Source: Prevotella sp. (GTDB taxonomy: Bacteria; Bacteroidota; Bacteroidia; Bacteroidales; Bacteroidaceae). From it: 21,699 nucleotides of DNA. Below the pieces are notes generated by a model. It searched no databases and was not told the DNA's origin. It worked only from the letters and a program-made list of their open reading frames with translations. Made by a program: the position numbers and the translations under genes. Below, in pieces: positions 15,544 through 21,588 of the stretch. Position 1 is the stretch's first letter. Each line of letters starts with the position of its first letter. Location of the stretch: assembly GCA_024681875.1 (NCBI GenBank), contig JAILAA010000051.1:1-21699 (forward strand), read 5' to 3'.

Positions 15544-16713
15544 TTACTTGATGATTACCTTCTTGCCGCTCACGATGTAAACACCCTTCTGCAATTGACC
15601 ATTGACCATTGACGATTGACCATTAACCTTGCGGCCAAGCAGGTCGTAGGTGGAATTGTCAGATTGTAAATTGTCAAATTGTCCAATTCCAATGATGCCT
15701 GTGGCATCTTCGTCTCCGAAGTTCATTTCGAAGCCCTTCACCTCTGCGGCCTCCTTCAGCTGGAAGTAGGCGCGGAAGCCCTTCATCGTGCTCGAAGTGC
15801 TGTTGGGGCGGTAGAGCGTGTTCTCGGCTCCGAAGAACAGAATCTTCCTCACGTCGTCCGTCTCGATGGGCGTAGCGCCAAGGGTCGGGATGAAATCGAC
15901 GGTGGCAGAAGTGTAGGGCTGAGTCTCCTTGCTCACGATGGCACCTGCGAAGGCAGCCTGCGAGAGGTCGGTCTGGGCAGCGACCTTCACCAGATAGGGC
16001 TTGCCCGCCTCGATGGTCGTGGCATCGGCGAAGTTCAGCGTCAGCACCTCGCCTGCGATGGAGGCTGTGTTCAGCTCCTTCACCATCCAGCCCTCGGGAA
16101 TGGCCATATTGAAGGGCACGGCAAACGTGTTGTAGCCGCCTGCCTGCAGCGTGCGCGTCAGGGTGACGTCGCCCTCGTAGCCGTCCCACTCTGTCAGTGC
16201 AGCGCTGTTGTCCGTTGCCTCGGAGAGGGCCAATTCGGTCTCATACTCCACCTCCAGCTCCACGTCGAAGGCGGGAGTTGCGGCGAGCGACCACGTGCCG
16301 TCGGGGTTCTTGGTCAGTTCCACGCCCTCGGTGTAGGCGGTCTCCTCAGCGGTGGCGTAGGTGGTCTCGGCATCGGTCAGCGTCGAGTAGTTTGTCACGA
16401 GTGCCTGCTGTGCGGCGTTCAGCGCGTCGTAGGCCGTGCGTGCTGCGTCGATGAGGGCCTTGCTCTCAGGGGTGTAGGTCACGGTGCCGATGGCTGTTAT
16501 CTTGGCGATGACTTCGTCGGCTGCCATCTGGTCGAGTTCGGCATCGGTGTAGTATGTCACTTCCAGCTCGACGTCGTATTCGGGCATCGTGCTGAGTGTC
16601 CACACCGTACGGTCGGCACTGGGCGTGAGGTCGATGGGGTCAGGGTCTTGTGCCCATGCGCCCGTCGCCACTGTCAGCAGCAGTGCCATGATGTATAGAA
16701 ATCGATGTTTCAT
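15544..16713 (-). CDS. Secreted modular surface protein with helical GA-like domain and sorting-type tail
   Basis: This is a 389-aa predicted secreted protein. Its signal peptide MKHRFLYIMALLLTVATGAW is nearly identical to that of the gene at 19005. Two MPEYDVELEVTYY / TPAFDVELEVEYE strand repeats flank a helical segment at about 64-122 (SKALIDAARTAYDALNAAQQ), which resembles three-helix domains of Gram-positive surface proteins. A beta-rich domain follows (TLTRTLQAGGYNTFAVPFNM at about 184-203, then TLNFADATTIEAGKPYLVKV). The tail YDLLGRKVNGQ...GVYIVSGKKVIIK is typical of exported Bacteroidales proteins. The domain and tail recur in the gene at 17247. AT-rich TTGACCATTGACC repeats encode part of the tail (MVNGQSSMVNGQ). 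A small peptide gene follows 19 nt downstream. The function is unknown; adhesion or a structural role is possible. Confidence 0.8.
   Translation of the reverse strand: MKHRFLYIMALLLTVATGAWAQDPDPIDLTPSADRTVWTLSTMPEYDVELEVTYYTDAELDQMAADEVIAKITAIGTVTYTPESKALIDAARTAYDALNAAQQALVTNYSTLTDAETTYATAEETAYTEGVELTKNPDGTWSLAATPAFDVELEVEYETELALSEATDNSAALTEWDGYEGDVTLTRTLQAGGYNTFAVPFNMAIPEGWMVKELNTASIAGEVLTLNFADATTIEAGKPYLVKVAAQTDLSQAAFAGAIVSKETQPYTSATVDFIPTLGATPIETDDVRKILFFGAENTLYRPNSTSSTMKGFRAYFQLKEAAEVKGFEMNFGDEDATGIIGIGQFDNLQSDNSTYDLLGRKVNGQSSMVNGQLQKGVYIVSGKKVIIK
15590..15693. repeat. AT-rich micro-repeats inside the 15544 gene
   Basis: Two runs are present. TTGACCATTGACCATTGACG at about 15593-15625 duplicates VNGQ in the protein tail. 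TTGTCAGATTGTAAATTGTC at about 15654-15686 encodes IGQFDNLQSDNS. Both remain in frame and sit in the linker before and inside the sorting-type tail. Confidence 0.75.
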
Positions 16714-16742
16714 TGTTCTTTAATGTTTTAATTTTATGTTAT
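16661..16742 (-). repeat. 5'UTR and signal-peptide cassette, copy 1
   Basis: These 82 bases are identical to 20026-20107. They cover the last 29 nt of the leader and the codons for MKHRFLYIMALLLTVATGA. The two proteins are unrelated after the cassette, so the 5' end was copied by recombination. Confidence 0.9.
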
Positions 16743-16817
16743 TTCTTTTGTCTGACGGCTCTTATATGGCGATGCCTGGGTGTCGGTGCCTGGGTGTGGC
16801 ATGACGGGTATGTCCAT
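16734..16817 (-). CDS. Possible 27-codon upstream ORF in the duplicated leader, copy 1
   Basis: The frame reads MDIPVMPHPGTDTQASPYKS, then RQTKEIT. It stops 20 nt before the ATG of the secreted protein gene. The same frame occurs in the leader copy at 18792, with one Lys/Gln change and TAA in place of TGA. There is no evident ribosome site, so it may be a leader peptide or merely carried along with the duplicated leader. The central 14-bp tandem GATGCCTGGGTGTC makes the repeated PGTDTQA-type part. Confidence 0.3.
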   Translation of the reverse strand: MDIPVMPHPGTDTQASPYKSRQTKEIT

Positions 16818-16885
16818 GTTTTCCGAGTCGTCCTTTTTTCTGAATCTGTTGTTCTTTCGTGCGGGGAGGCCGTCCTCTCCGTGGG
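16736..16885 (-). promoter_or_regulatory. Duplicated ~147-bp leader, copy 1
   Basis: This block repeats at 18794-18940 with very few changes and lies in the same place, directly 5' of a secreted protein gene. It contains a 14-bp tandem (GATGCCTGGGTGTC/GGTGCCTGGGTGTG at 16771-16798), a 27-codon ORF, and a GC-rich distal end. No TAnnTTTG element is seen inside it. It is therefore read as an untranslated leader or regulatory region rather than a mapped promoter. Confidence 0.6.
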
Positions 16886-16990
16886 GGCTGTGCGGGCGGG
16901 GTTCCGCCGTGCGCGGGGCCTCTCTTACGGATCAGAGTAATCGACGAAGTCGCTTGCCAAAGCAAGAACCGTCCCCTGATCACCCGGTCG
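16886..16990. other. GC-rich intergenic stretch between modules
   Basis: No gene is seen here. It is very GC-rich at 16886-16920, then contains the small palindrome CTTGC-caaa-GCAAG near 16955. The minus strand has TTTG followed, 18 nt on, by TACTCTGA, which is a poor match to the Bacteroidetes -33/-7 pair. A promoter for the gene at 15544 should lie here or in the adjoining leader, but none is convincing. Confidence 0.4.
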
Positions 16991-17031
16991 AAAAAAAAAC
17001 GCCTGCGGAAGCACGGTGGCTTCCGCAGGCG
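16991..17031 (-). terminator. Strong Rho-independent terminator after the 17055 peptide gene
   Basis: On the minus strand CGCCTGCGGAAGC, loop CACCGT, GCTTCCGCAGGCG and then nine T form a textbook terminator with a 13-bp perfect stem. It starts 23 nt after the stop of the small peptide gene and separates the two surface-protein modules. Confidence 0.95.
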
Positions 17032-17054
17032 TGTCAGTGGAAAAACTCGGTCTA

Positions 17055-17231
17055 TTAATCCTCGTCGTCCCAGTCGCTGCCGCCGCGACTCCAGGCGGCA
17101 CCCTGGTTGCCGCTGGTGTTGCCGCCGCGGAGACCTTCAACATTGGTGCCTACGCTGTTACCGAGCAGGTGGGTATTGCTGTTGATGCGCACCACTTTCG
17201 TCGTGGGCTGCATATAATCTTTCTTTGTCAT
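17055..17231 (-). CDS. Small Trp/acid-tailed peptide, KxYMQP family (58 aa)
   Basis: The frame begins MTKKDYMQPTTKVVRINSNT, then HLLGNSVGTNVEGLRGG, and ends GGSDWDDED. The KKxYMQP start and the Trp/acid end place it with the peptides at 118 and 15357, although the middle is Gly/Asn-rich and divergent. A start at 17246 (MEDTT...) is also open. The ATG at 17231 is preferred because GGAGGATACAACT then serves as ribosome site, exactly as for the 15357 peptide, and because the family alignment begins there. It lies 15 nt after the stop of the secreted protein gene and is followed by a strong terminator. No signal peptide or membrane helix is seen. The function is unknown. Confidence 0.8.
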   Translation of the reverse strand: MTKKDYMQPTTKVVRINSNTHLLGNSVGTNVEGLRGGNTSGNQGAAWSRGGSDWDDED

Positions 17232-17246
17232 AGTTGTATCCTCCAT

Positions 17247-18764
17247 TTATTTGATTACATTTTTCTTTCCATTCACGATGTACACACCCTTCTGTGTGGG
17301 CTGGCCCTCGATGCGGCGGCCGTCCAACGTATAGGTGCCGCTGACCGTCGTAGACTTGTCGCTCAGCACGGTGCTGATGCCCGTTGCGTCCTCGAAGTTC
17401 AGGGCGAAGGTGCGGGCACCTGAGGGCAGGTCGTGCAGCAGGAAGTAGGCGCGGAAGCCGTTGATGTTGCCGTTGGCAGCAGGATAGGTCAGCGTGTTAC
17501 CGCCGGTGACGAAGAGGATGTTCGTGTTGCCACCCTCCAAGTTGGTCGGACTAAACACGGGCACGAAGTTGGCGTAGGACGTCTCCTTCGGTTGGGCTGT
17601 CTTGCTGATGGTGACACCGTTGAAGGTCGGGTTAGCGACCGCGTCGGTCACCTTCACCAAGTAAGGCGTGCCAGCCACGATGCTTTCGGCATCGTCGAAG
17701 TTGAGGGTGAGGGTCTCGCCGCTGAGCACAGAACTGCTCAGTTCCTTCACCTGTACTTGATCGTCGCCAATAGCGGTTTTGAAGTTTGCAAGGGTCATGC
17801 TGAACGGTACGCAGAACGTGTTCCAGCCGCCCGTCTGCAGCGTGCGGCCGAGCCACAGGTCGGCGGTCTCTCCGTTGAGTGATGTGAGCAATGTGCTGTT
17901 GTCGTTGCTCTCCAGCAGTTCGGTGTAGTATTCCATCTCCAGCTCCACGTCGTAGGCGGGCATCTCCGCGATTGCCCACGTGTTGTTGGCACTGTGGTTC
18001 ACGGCGGGGAGAGCTGTCCATTGGGCGTAGAGCGTCACGTCGGCGTTGGCGGTGTAGGTTGCACCAGGAGCGTAGCTGTCGCCGCTGCCGTCCTGTGCGG
18101 TGTTCCATTCTATAAAGGTGTAGCCCTCGCGGGTAGGCTCAGCGCCCCTCAGGGTTAGCTGTACATTTTCGCCCTTTTGCTGTGCATCGGGTGCGTCGCT
18201 GCCGCCATTAGCATCGTAAGTGATGTTGTAGGGGTCTTCTGTGACGGTGGCGGTAGTATTACCAGTCGATGCCAAAGGAAGTTTTTGGGTTCCATCTCCA
18301 GTTATGTCAATGGCATAGATTTCAACGGTATATGTGCCTGCGGGCACGGTGATATACCTTTCAAATCCATGTGAGCCAGTGATGCCCTTGGCACTATTCA
18401 CATCCGATCGATAAACGTCTGCATTTATTTCCACTGCCTGCATAAGGCTTCCACTTGCTGATGTGCCATACCATATATAAGCATGGACTTGGATAGAGAC
18501 TGATGATTGGTCGGGGTCGTATGCCCAGCCACTTACACGGATAGAGCCATGGTGCGCAGTGCAGAAGTCAATATAGCCTGTGGGTTTGGTACCGGCCCAC
18601 GCGCCCGTCACTGCTGTCATGAGCAGCACGAGCAATGTTATAATTTTGGCCATTGGCCGAAAATTCTTTCGTATTCCCGAGCAGAGCTCGCCTACCCGTA
18701 GCCTTTCGGCAAAGCTCAAGCGAGCTTGGCTTTGCGCTCTCTTAATCGAATTTTTCTTTTTCAT
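17247..18764 (-). CDS. Secreted modular surface protein with GWAYDPD-type and InlB B-repeat domains
   Basis: This is a 505-aa predicted exported protein. After a signal peptide (core IITLLVLLMTAVTGAWA, residues 41-57) comes a beta domain at about 60-175 (GYIDFCTAHHGSIRVSGWAY, SIQVHAYI), of the type repeated in several bacterial surface proteins. A Listeria-Bacteroides/InlB B-repeat follows at 180-250 (ITYDANGG...GYTFIEWN...LYAQWT), then the MPAYDVELEMEYY strand, the GRTLQTGGWNTFCVPFSM domain shared with the 15544 gene, and the tail YTLDGRRIEGQPTQKGVYIV. Residues about 8-37 are encoded by a palindromic repeat inserted between the ATG and the signal core. Translation may instead start at M38 (18653), which gives a normal signal peptide. 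The 5'UTR aligns with other array members at 18764. A small peptide gene follows 15 nt downstream. Confidence 0.8.
   Translation of the reverse strand: MKKKNSIKRAQSQARLSFAERLRVGELCSGIRKNFRPMAKIITLLVLLMTAVTGAWAGTKPTGYIDFCTAHHGSIRVSGWAYDPDQSSVSIQVHAYIWYGTSASGSLMQAVEINADVYRSDVNSAKGITGSHGFERYITVPAGTYTVEIYAIDITGDGTQKLPLASTGNTTATVTEDPYNITYDANGGSDAPDAQQKGENVQLTLRGAEPTREGYTFIEWNTAQDGSGDSYAPGATYTANADVTLYAQWTALPAVNHSANNTWAIAEMPAYDVELEMEYYTELLESNDNSTLLTSLNGETADLWLGRTLQTGGWNTFCVPFSMTLANFKTAIGDDQVQVKELSSSVLSGETLTLNFDDAESIVAGTPYLVKVTDAVANPTFNGVTISKTAQPKETSYANFVPVFSPTNLEGGNTNILFVTGGNTLTYPAANGNINGFRAYFLLHDLPSGARTFALNFEDATGISTVLSDKSTTVSGTYTLDGRRIEGQPTQKGVYIVNGKKNVIK
18670..18743. repeat. Palindromic repeat inserted in a signal-peptide region
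   Basis: Nested palindromes occupy this stretch: CGAGC-aga-GCTCG at 18678-18690, AAGCTC-aagc-GAGCTT at 18712-18727 and the outer GCAAAG/CTTTGC at 18709-18735. It reads through as basic, Arg/Lys-rich codons between the ATG at 18764 and the hydrophobic signal core. It looks like a REP-type element of a different family from the GCGGATT clusters. Confidence 0.65.
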
Positions 18765-18791
18765 ATTGATTCTTTTTTTAATGTTTTGATT

Positions 18792-18875
18792 TCATGTTAT
18801 TTCTTTTGTCTGACGGCTCTGATATGGCGATGCCTGGGTGTCGGTGCCTGGGTGTGGCATGACGGGTATGTCCAT
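18792..18875 (-). CDS. Possible 27-codon upstream ORF in the duplicated leader, copy 2
   Basis: The frame reads MDIPVMPHPGTDTQASPYQS, then RQTKEIT, with a TGA stop 27 nt before the ATG of the 17247 gene. Length and frame are conserved with the copy at 16734; the only amino-acid change is Gln for Lys at residue 19. There is no clear ribosome site. Confidence 0.3.
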   Translation of the reverse strand: MDIPVMPHPGTDTQASPYQSRQTKEIT

Positions 18876-18940
18876 GTTTTCCGAGTCGTCCTTTTTTCTG
18901 AATCTGTTGTTCTTTCGTGCGGGGAGGCCGCCCTCCGTGG
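18794..18940 (-). promoter_or_regulatory. Duplicated ~147-bp leader, copy 2
   Basis: This is the second copy of the block at 16736-16885, also directly upstream of a secreted protein gene. It keeps the 14-bp tandem (18829-18856) and the 27-codon ORF. Beyond 18940 the copies diverge and the 3' block of the preceding gene begins. It has no recognisable promoter, so the gene may be read from upstream. Confidence 0.6.
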
Positions 18941-18942
18941 AA

Positions 18943-19029
18943 ATATCTTTATCCGCAGCCGCTGTCGCGGCTAAAATAGATAAATTGGCAAATCGATAAA
19001 TAGGTTAAAAAGCGAGGCAGGCACGAACC
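18943..19029 (-). repeat. Conserved 3' block of variable-domain gene 1, with hairpin
   Basis: These 87 nt match 20106-20191 with a single one-base indel. On the minus strand the block runs from GGTTCGTGCCTGCCTCGCTT through the stop codon to the hairpin AGCCGC-GACA-GCGGCT (18972-18957), 32 nt after the stop. The hairpin has no T-tract, so it is a poor terminator. A GC-rich end of the variable region followed by a tetraloop hairpin is what DGR targets show. Confidence 0.7.
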
Positions 19030-20078
19030 CTGACGTCGTCGTGGCCCTTACCTACGGTGATCCAAGGGCCATCGTCAAAGTAGAACAACCACGCGAAGTA
19101 GGAACCGACCTCGATCTCCGTACTCGACCAGTAGGCGTACGAATGCATGTTAGAGCCGCCGACGCTGCTGAAGCCGGTGCGCAGGGCGATGTAGTCGCCT
19201 GCGCCATCAGTGCCCACCATATAGTTCCACTGATCCTTGCTGGCCAGCAGCCATGTTGCATTGGTAACAGGAGTGGACGTGTTCTTGTTGTTGCATGCTG
19301 TCATTGCTGCTTCCCAATACATCATCCCCTCGTCGGTCAGCGCCAGTGCCAAGCCGTTTTTGTAGGTGTCATGACCCGTGGGACCCACATAGATTATCTT
19401 GGCCACGCGAGCCTTCGTGCATTCGGCATCCTCGCCATAAGCATGGATATGTCCGTCTGTACAAATAAGCTTGCCCTTGTCCTCGGCAGTAGGTTTCTTC
19501 TTGGCCTTGACGCTCTTCACCAGCTTCCAGCCGGAGTACTTGACGCTGACCGCCGTGCCGGCTTCCAAGCCGATGAGGGGCAGCGCCTGATACTCGCCTT
19601 CGCCGGCCTTGCCCTGCCAACTGGTGGCATACTCGGTGCCTTCCTTCAGGGAGACTTTGTAAGGGCCGTAGCCATATACCTCGATCTTGGTTACTCCAAT
19701 TTGACCTATTGAAGTGCCGTTCACTATTGTATATACATTTACATCTTCACATACCAAAATTGCCTCGAATGGAGCTTCCTCGTCGAAGGCTGAATTTACG
19801 GCGGTATAGAACTTAACGCCAGTGATGGTGTAGCCCCCGGCTGCGGTGACGGTCAAGGTTCGTTCTACTTGGGACCACCATCCCCATACGTCGCCATGGT
19901 TATTTACTTCACCACTGAATGTGACGGTGGCGATGTTGTCGAAGGTCTTGCTGCCGCTTTTGAAACTGGCGTTGTCACCAGTGTTCACGATGGTAGTCAG
20001 CAGCGTTTCCTCCTGTGCCACTGCACCCGTCGCCACTGTCAGCAGCAGTGCCATGATGTATAGAAATCGATGTTTCAT
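19005..20078 (-). CDS. Secreted protein with Lcl/DUF1566-like variable C-terminal domain, paralogue 1
   Basis: This is a 357-aa predicted exported protein. A signal peptide (MKHRFLYIMALLLTVATGAV, identical cassette to the 15544 gene up to A19) leads to a beta-sandwich module at about 22-135 (LTVTAAGGYTITGVKFYT...GVTKIEVYGYG) and a linker (about 140-222). A C-type-lectin-like domain of the Lcl/DUF1566/Fibrobacter paralogous type spans about 225-357. Its marks are IYVGPTGHDTYKNGLALALT, ATWLLASKDQWNYMVG, AYWSSTE and the end VRACLAF. Compared with the paralogue at 20167, the segment between YWSSTE and VRACLAF is strongly diversified (GSYFAWLFYFDDGPWITVGK), while both sides are conserved. It lacks the BIG2 domain of the paralogue. 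Ligand binding at the cell surface is likely; the ligand is unknown. Confidence 0.82.
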   Translation of the reverse strand: MKHRFLYIMALLLTVATGAVAQEETLLTTIVNTGDNASFKSGSKTFDNIATVTFSGEVNNHGDVWGWWSQVERTLTVTAAGGYTITGVKFYTAVNSAFDEEAPFEAILVCEDVNVYTIVNGTSIGQIGVTKIEVYGYGPYKVSLKEGTEYATSWQGKAGEGEYQALPLIGLEAGTAVSVKYSGWKLVKSVKAKKKPTAEDKGKLICTDGHIHAYGEDAECTKARVAKIIYVGPTGHDTYKNGLALALTDEGMMYWEAAMTACNNKNTSTPVTNATWLLASKDQWNYMVGTDGAGDYIALRTGFSSVGGSNMHSYAYWSSTEIEVGSYFAWLFYFDDGPWITVGKGHDDVRVRACLAF

Positions 20079-20107
20079 TGTTCTTTAATGTTTTAATTTT
20101 ATGTTAT
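20026..20107 (-). repeat. 5'UTR and signal-peptide cassette, copy 2
   Basis: These 82 bases are identical to 16661-16742. The cassette joins directly to the 3' block of the upstream gene at about 20106, without the 147-bp leader that follows copy 1. Confidence 0.9.
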
Positions 20108-20191
20108 ATCTTTATCCGCAGCCGCTGTCGCGGCAAAATAGATAAATTGGCAAATCGATAAATAGGTTAAAAAGCGAGGCAGGCACGAACC
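20106..20191 (-). repeat. Conserved 3' block of variable-domain gene 2, with hairpin
   Basis: This is the partner of 18943-19029, identical except for one missing base beside the hairpin, which shortens the stem to GCCGC-GACA-GCGGC. It includes the codons for VRACLAF, the stop and the hairpin, and ends inside the 5'UTR of the next gene. Confidence 0.7.
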
Positions 20192-21552
20192 ACCTCGACG
20201 CGGTACTTCATCTCGTTATCGTTCCATGTGCCATTGCCGAAGAAGTAGCTCCACGCGTTGTTGGAACCGGCCTCCGTACTTGACCAGTAGTCGCAGAAGC
20301 GGTCCGACTGCAAGTTACTAGCGCCTGAGATGCCACTGAATCCGTCGCGCAGGGCGGTGTAGCTGCCTGCGCCATCAGTGCCCATCATATAGTCCCACTG
20401 ATCCTTGCTGGCCAGCAGCCATGTTGCACCGGTAACAGGAGTGGACGTGTTCTTTGCTGAGCAAGCGTTTATTGCATCTTGCCAAACCATCCTGTTGGCT
20501 TCATCGGTCAGCGCCAGTGCCAAGCCGTGGCTGTAGGTGGCATGGCCCGTGGGACCCAGATAGATTATCTTGGCCACGGCGGTGGTTCCGGCGGCGGTGG
20601 CTGCTGCGACATCGGTGTAGATCTTGCCGTCGATACCAATCACCTTGCCCTTGTCCTCGGCAGTAGCCTCGGCAGCGGCCTTCACCTTCTTCTTGGCCTT
20701 GACGCTCTTCACCTTCTTCGTGCCGTTGTACTTGACGCTGACCGCCGTGCCTGCGGCTACGCCCTCAAGGGGTAGCGCCTGATAGTTGCCCGTGCCGGCC
20801 TTGCCCTGCCAACTGGTGGCATCCTCGGTGCCTTCCTTCACAGAGACTTTGCGGGTGGGTTCAGCTACGGTCACCGTGCAGGTGGCGGTCTTGTCGTCCG
20901 AGGTGTCGACGGTACCGTTGGTGGCTGTAAAGGTGATGGTGGCCTCGCCAGCGCGCACGGCGGTCACTACGCCTTCATTGATGAAGGTGGCCACGGCCTC
21001 GTTGCTGCTGCTCCAAGTCACGCTCTTGAACGTAGCGTTGTCGGGGAGGACGGTCGCGGTGAGCGTCACCGTCTCGCCCAAGGTCAGCGTGGCCGAGGTC
21101 GGCGCGAGCGTCACGCCCGTGACGGCGACGAGGGTGCCAGCGTAGCCATATACCTCGATCTTGGTTACTCCCCATGAACCTATTGAAGTGCCGTTCACTA
21201 TTGTAACAAAATTAAGATTTTCTAACAAAATTGCCTCGAATGGAGCTTCCTCGTCGAAGGCTGAACCATAGTAGGTATAGAACTTAACGCGAGTGATGGT
21301 GTAGCCCTCGGCTGCGGTGACGGTCAAGGTACGTGTTAGACCGGAATGCCATCCATAATCGTTGCCGGAGTTCAATACTCCATCACTGAATGTGACGGTG
21401 GCGCAGTTGCCGAAGGTCTTGCTGCCGCTTGTGAAGTATTCGTTCCAACCAGTGCTATAGATGGTAGTCAGCAGCGTTCCCTCCTGTGCCCATGCGCCCG
21501 TCACTGCCGTCATGAGCAGCACGAGCATTGAAATAAATCTTTTCTTAATCAT
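20167..21552 (-). CDS. Secreted protein with BIG2 and Lcl/DUF1566-like variable C-terminal domain, paralogue 2
   Basis: This is a 461-aa predicted exported protein. The start MIKKRFISMLVLLMTAVTGA is preferred over a frame opening at 21588 because it gives a normal signal peptide; the core resembles that of the 17247 gene. The order is: beta-sandwich module (about 24-138), BIG2 Ig-like domain (about 142-229: VTGVTLAPTSATLTLGETVT, VTWSSSNEAVATFINEGVVT), Lys/Ala-rich linker with KKVKSVKAKKK (279-289), then the C-type-lectin-like domain (about 326-461). This carries IYLGPTGHATYSHGLALALT, ATWLLASKDQWDYMMG, DYWSSTE (421-427) and the end VRACLAF. The region between, GSNNAWSYFFGNGTWNDNEM, is Asn-rich and differs from paralogue 1. 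Outside the BIG2 domain and this segment the two proteins are close. It lies 88 nt upstream of paralogue 1 on the same strand. Confidence 0.82.
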   Translation of the reverse strand: MIKKRFISMLVLLMTAVTGAWAQEGTLLTTIYSTGWNEYFTSGSKTFGNCATVTFSDGVLNSGNDYGWHSGLTRTLTVTAAEGYTITRVKFYTYYGSAFDEEAPFEAILLENLNFVTIVNGTSIGSWGVTKIEVYGYAGTLVAVTGVTLAPTSATLTLGETVTLTATVLPDNATFKSVTWSSSNEAVATFINEGVVTAVRAGEATITFTATNGTVDTSDDKTATCTVTVAEPTRKVSVKEGTEDATSWQGKAGTGNYQALPLEGVAAGTAVSVKYNGTKKVKSVKAKKKVKAAAEATAEDKGKVIGIDGKIYTDVAAATAAGTTAVAKIIYLGPTGHATYSHGLALALTDEANRMVWQDAINACSAKNTSTPVTGATWLLASKDQWDYMMGTDGAGSYTALRDGFSGISGASNLQSDRFCDYWSSTEAGSNNAWSYFFGNGTWNDNEMKYRVEVVRACLAF

Positions 21553-21588
21553 AATTGAAAAATATAATTTGTTAATATATGAAATCAT

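Noticed and set aside
15679..16698. 339-aa plus-strand frame opposite the 15544 gene
   Set aside because: Antisense shadow; the minus-strand gene has a signal peptide, known domains and a paired ribosome site downstream.
16762..16983. 73-aa minus-strand frame through the duplicated leader
   Set aside because: Arg/Pro/Gly-rich composition over GC-rich non-coding DNA. The second leader copy does not preserve it, because it diverges beyond 18940.
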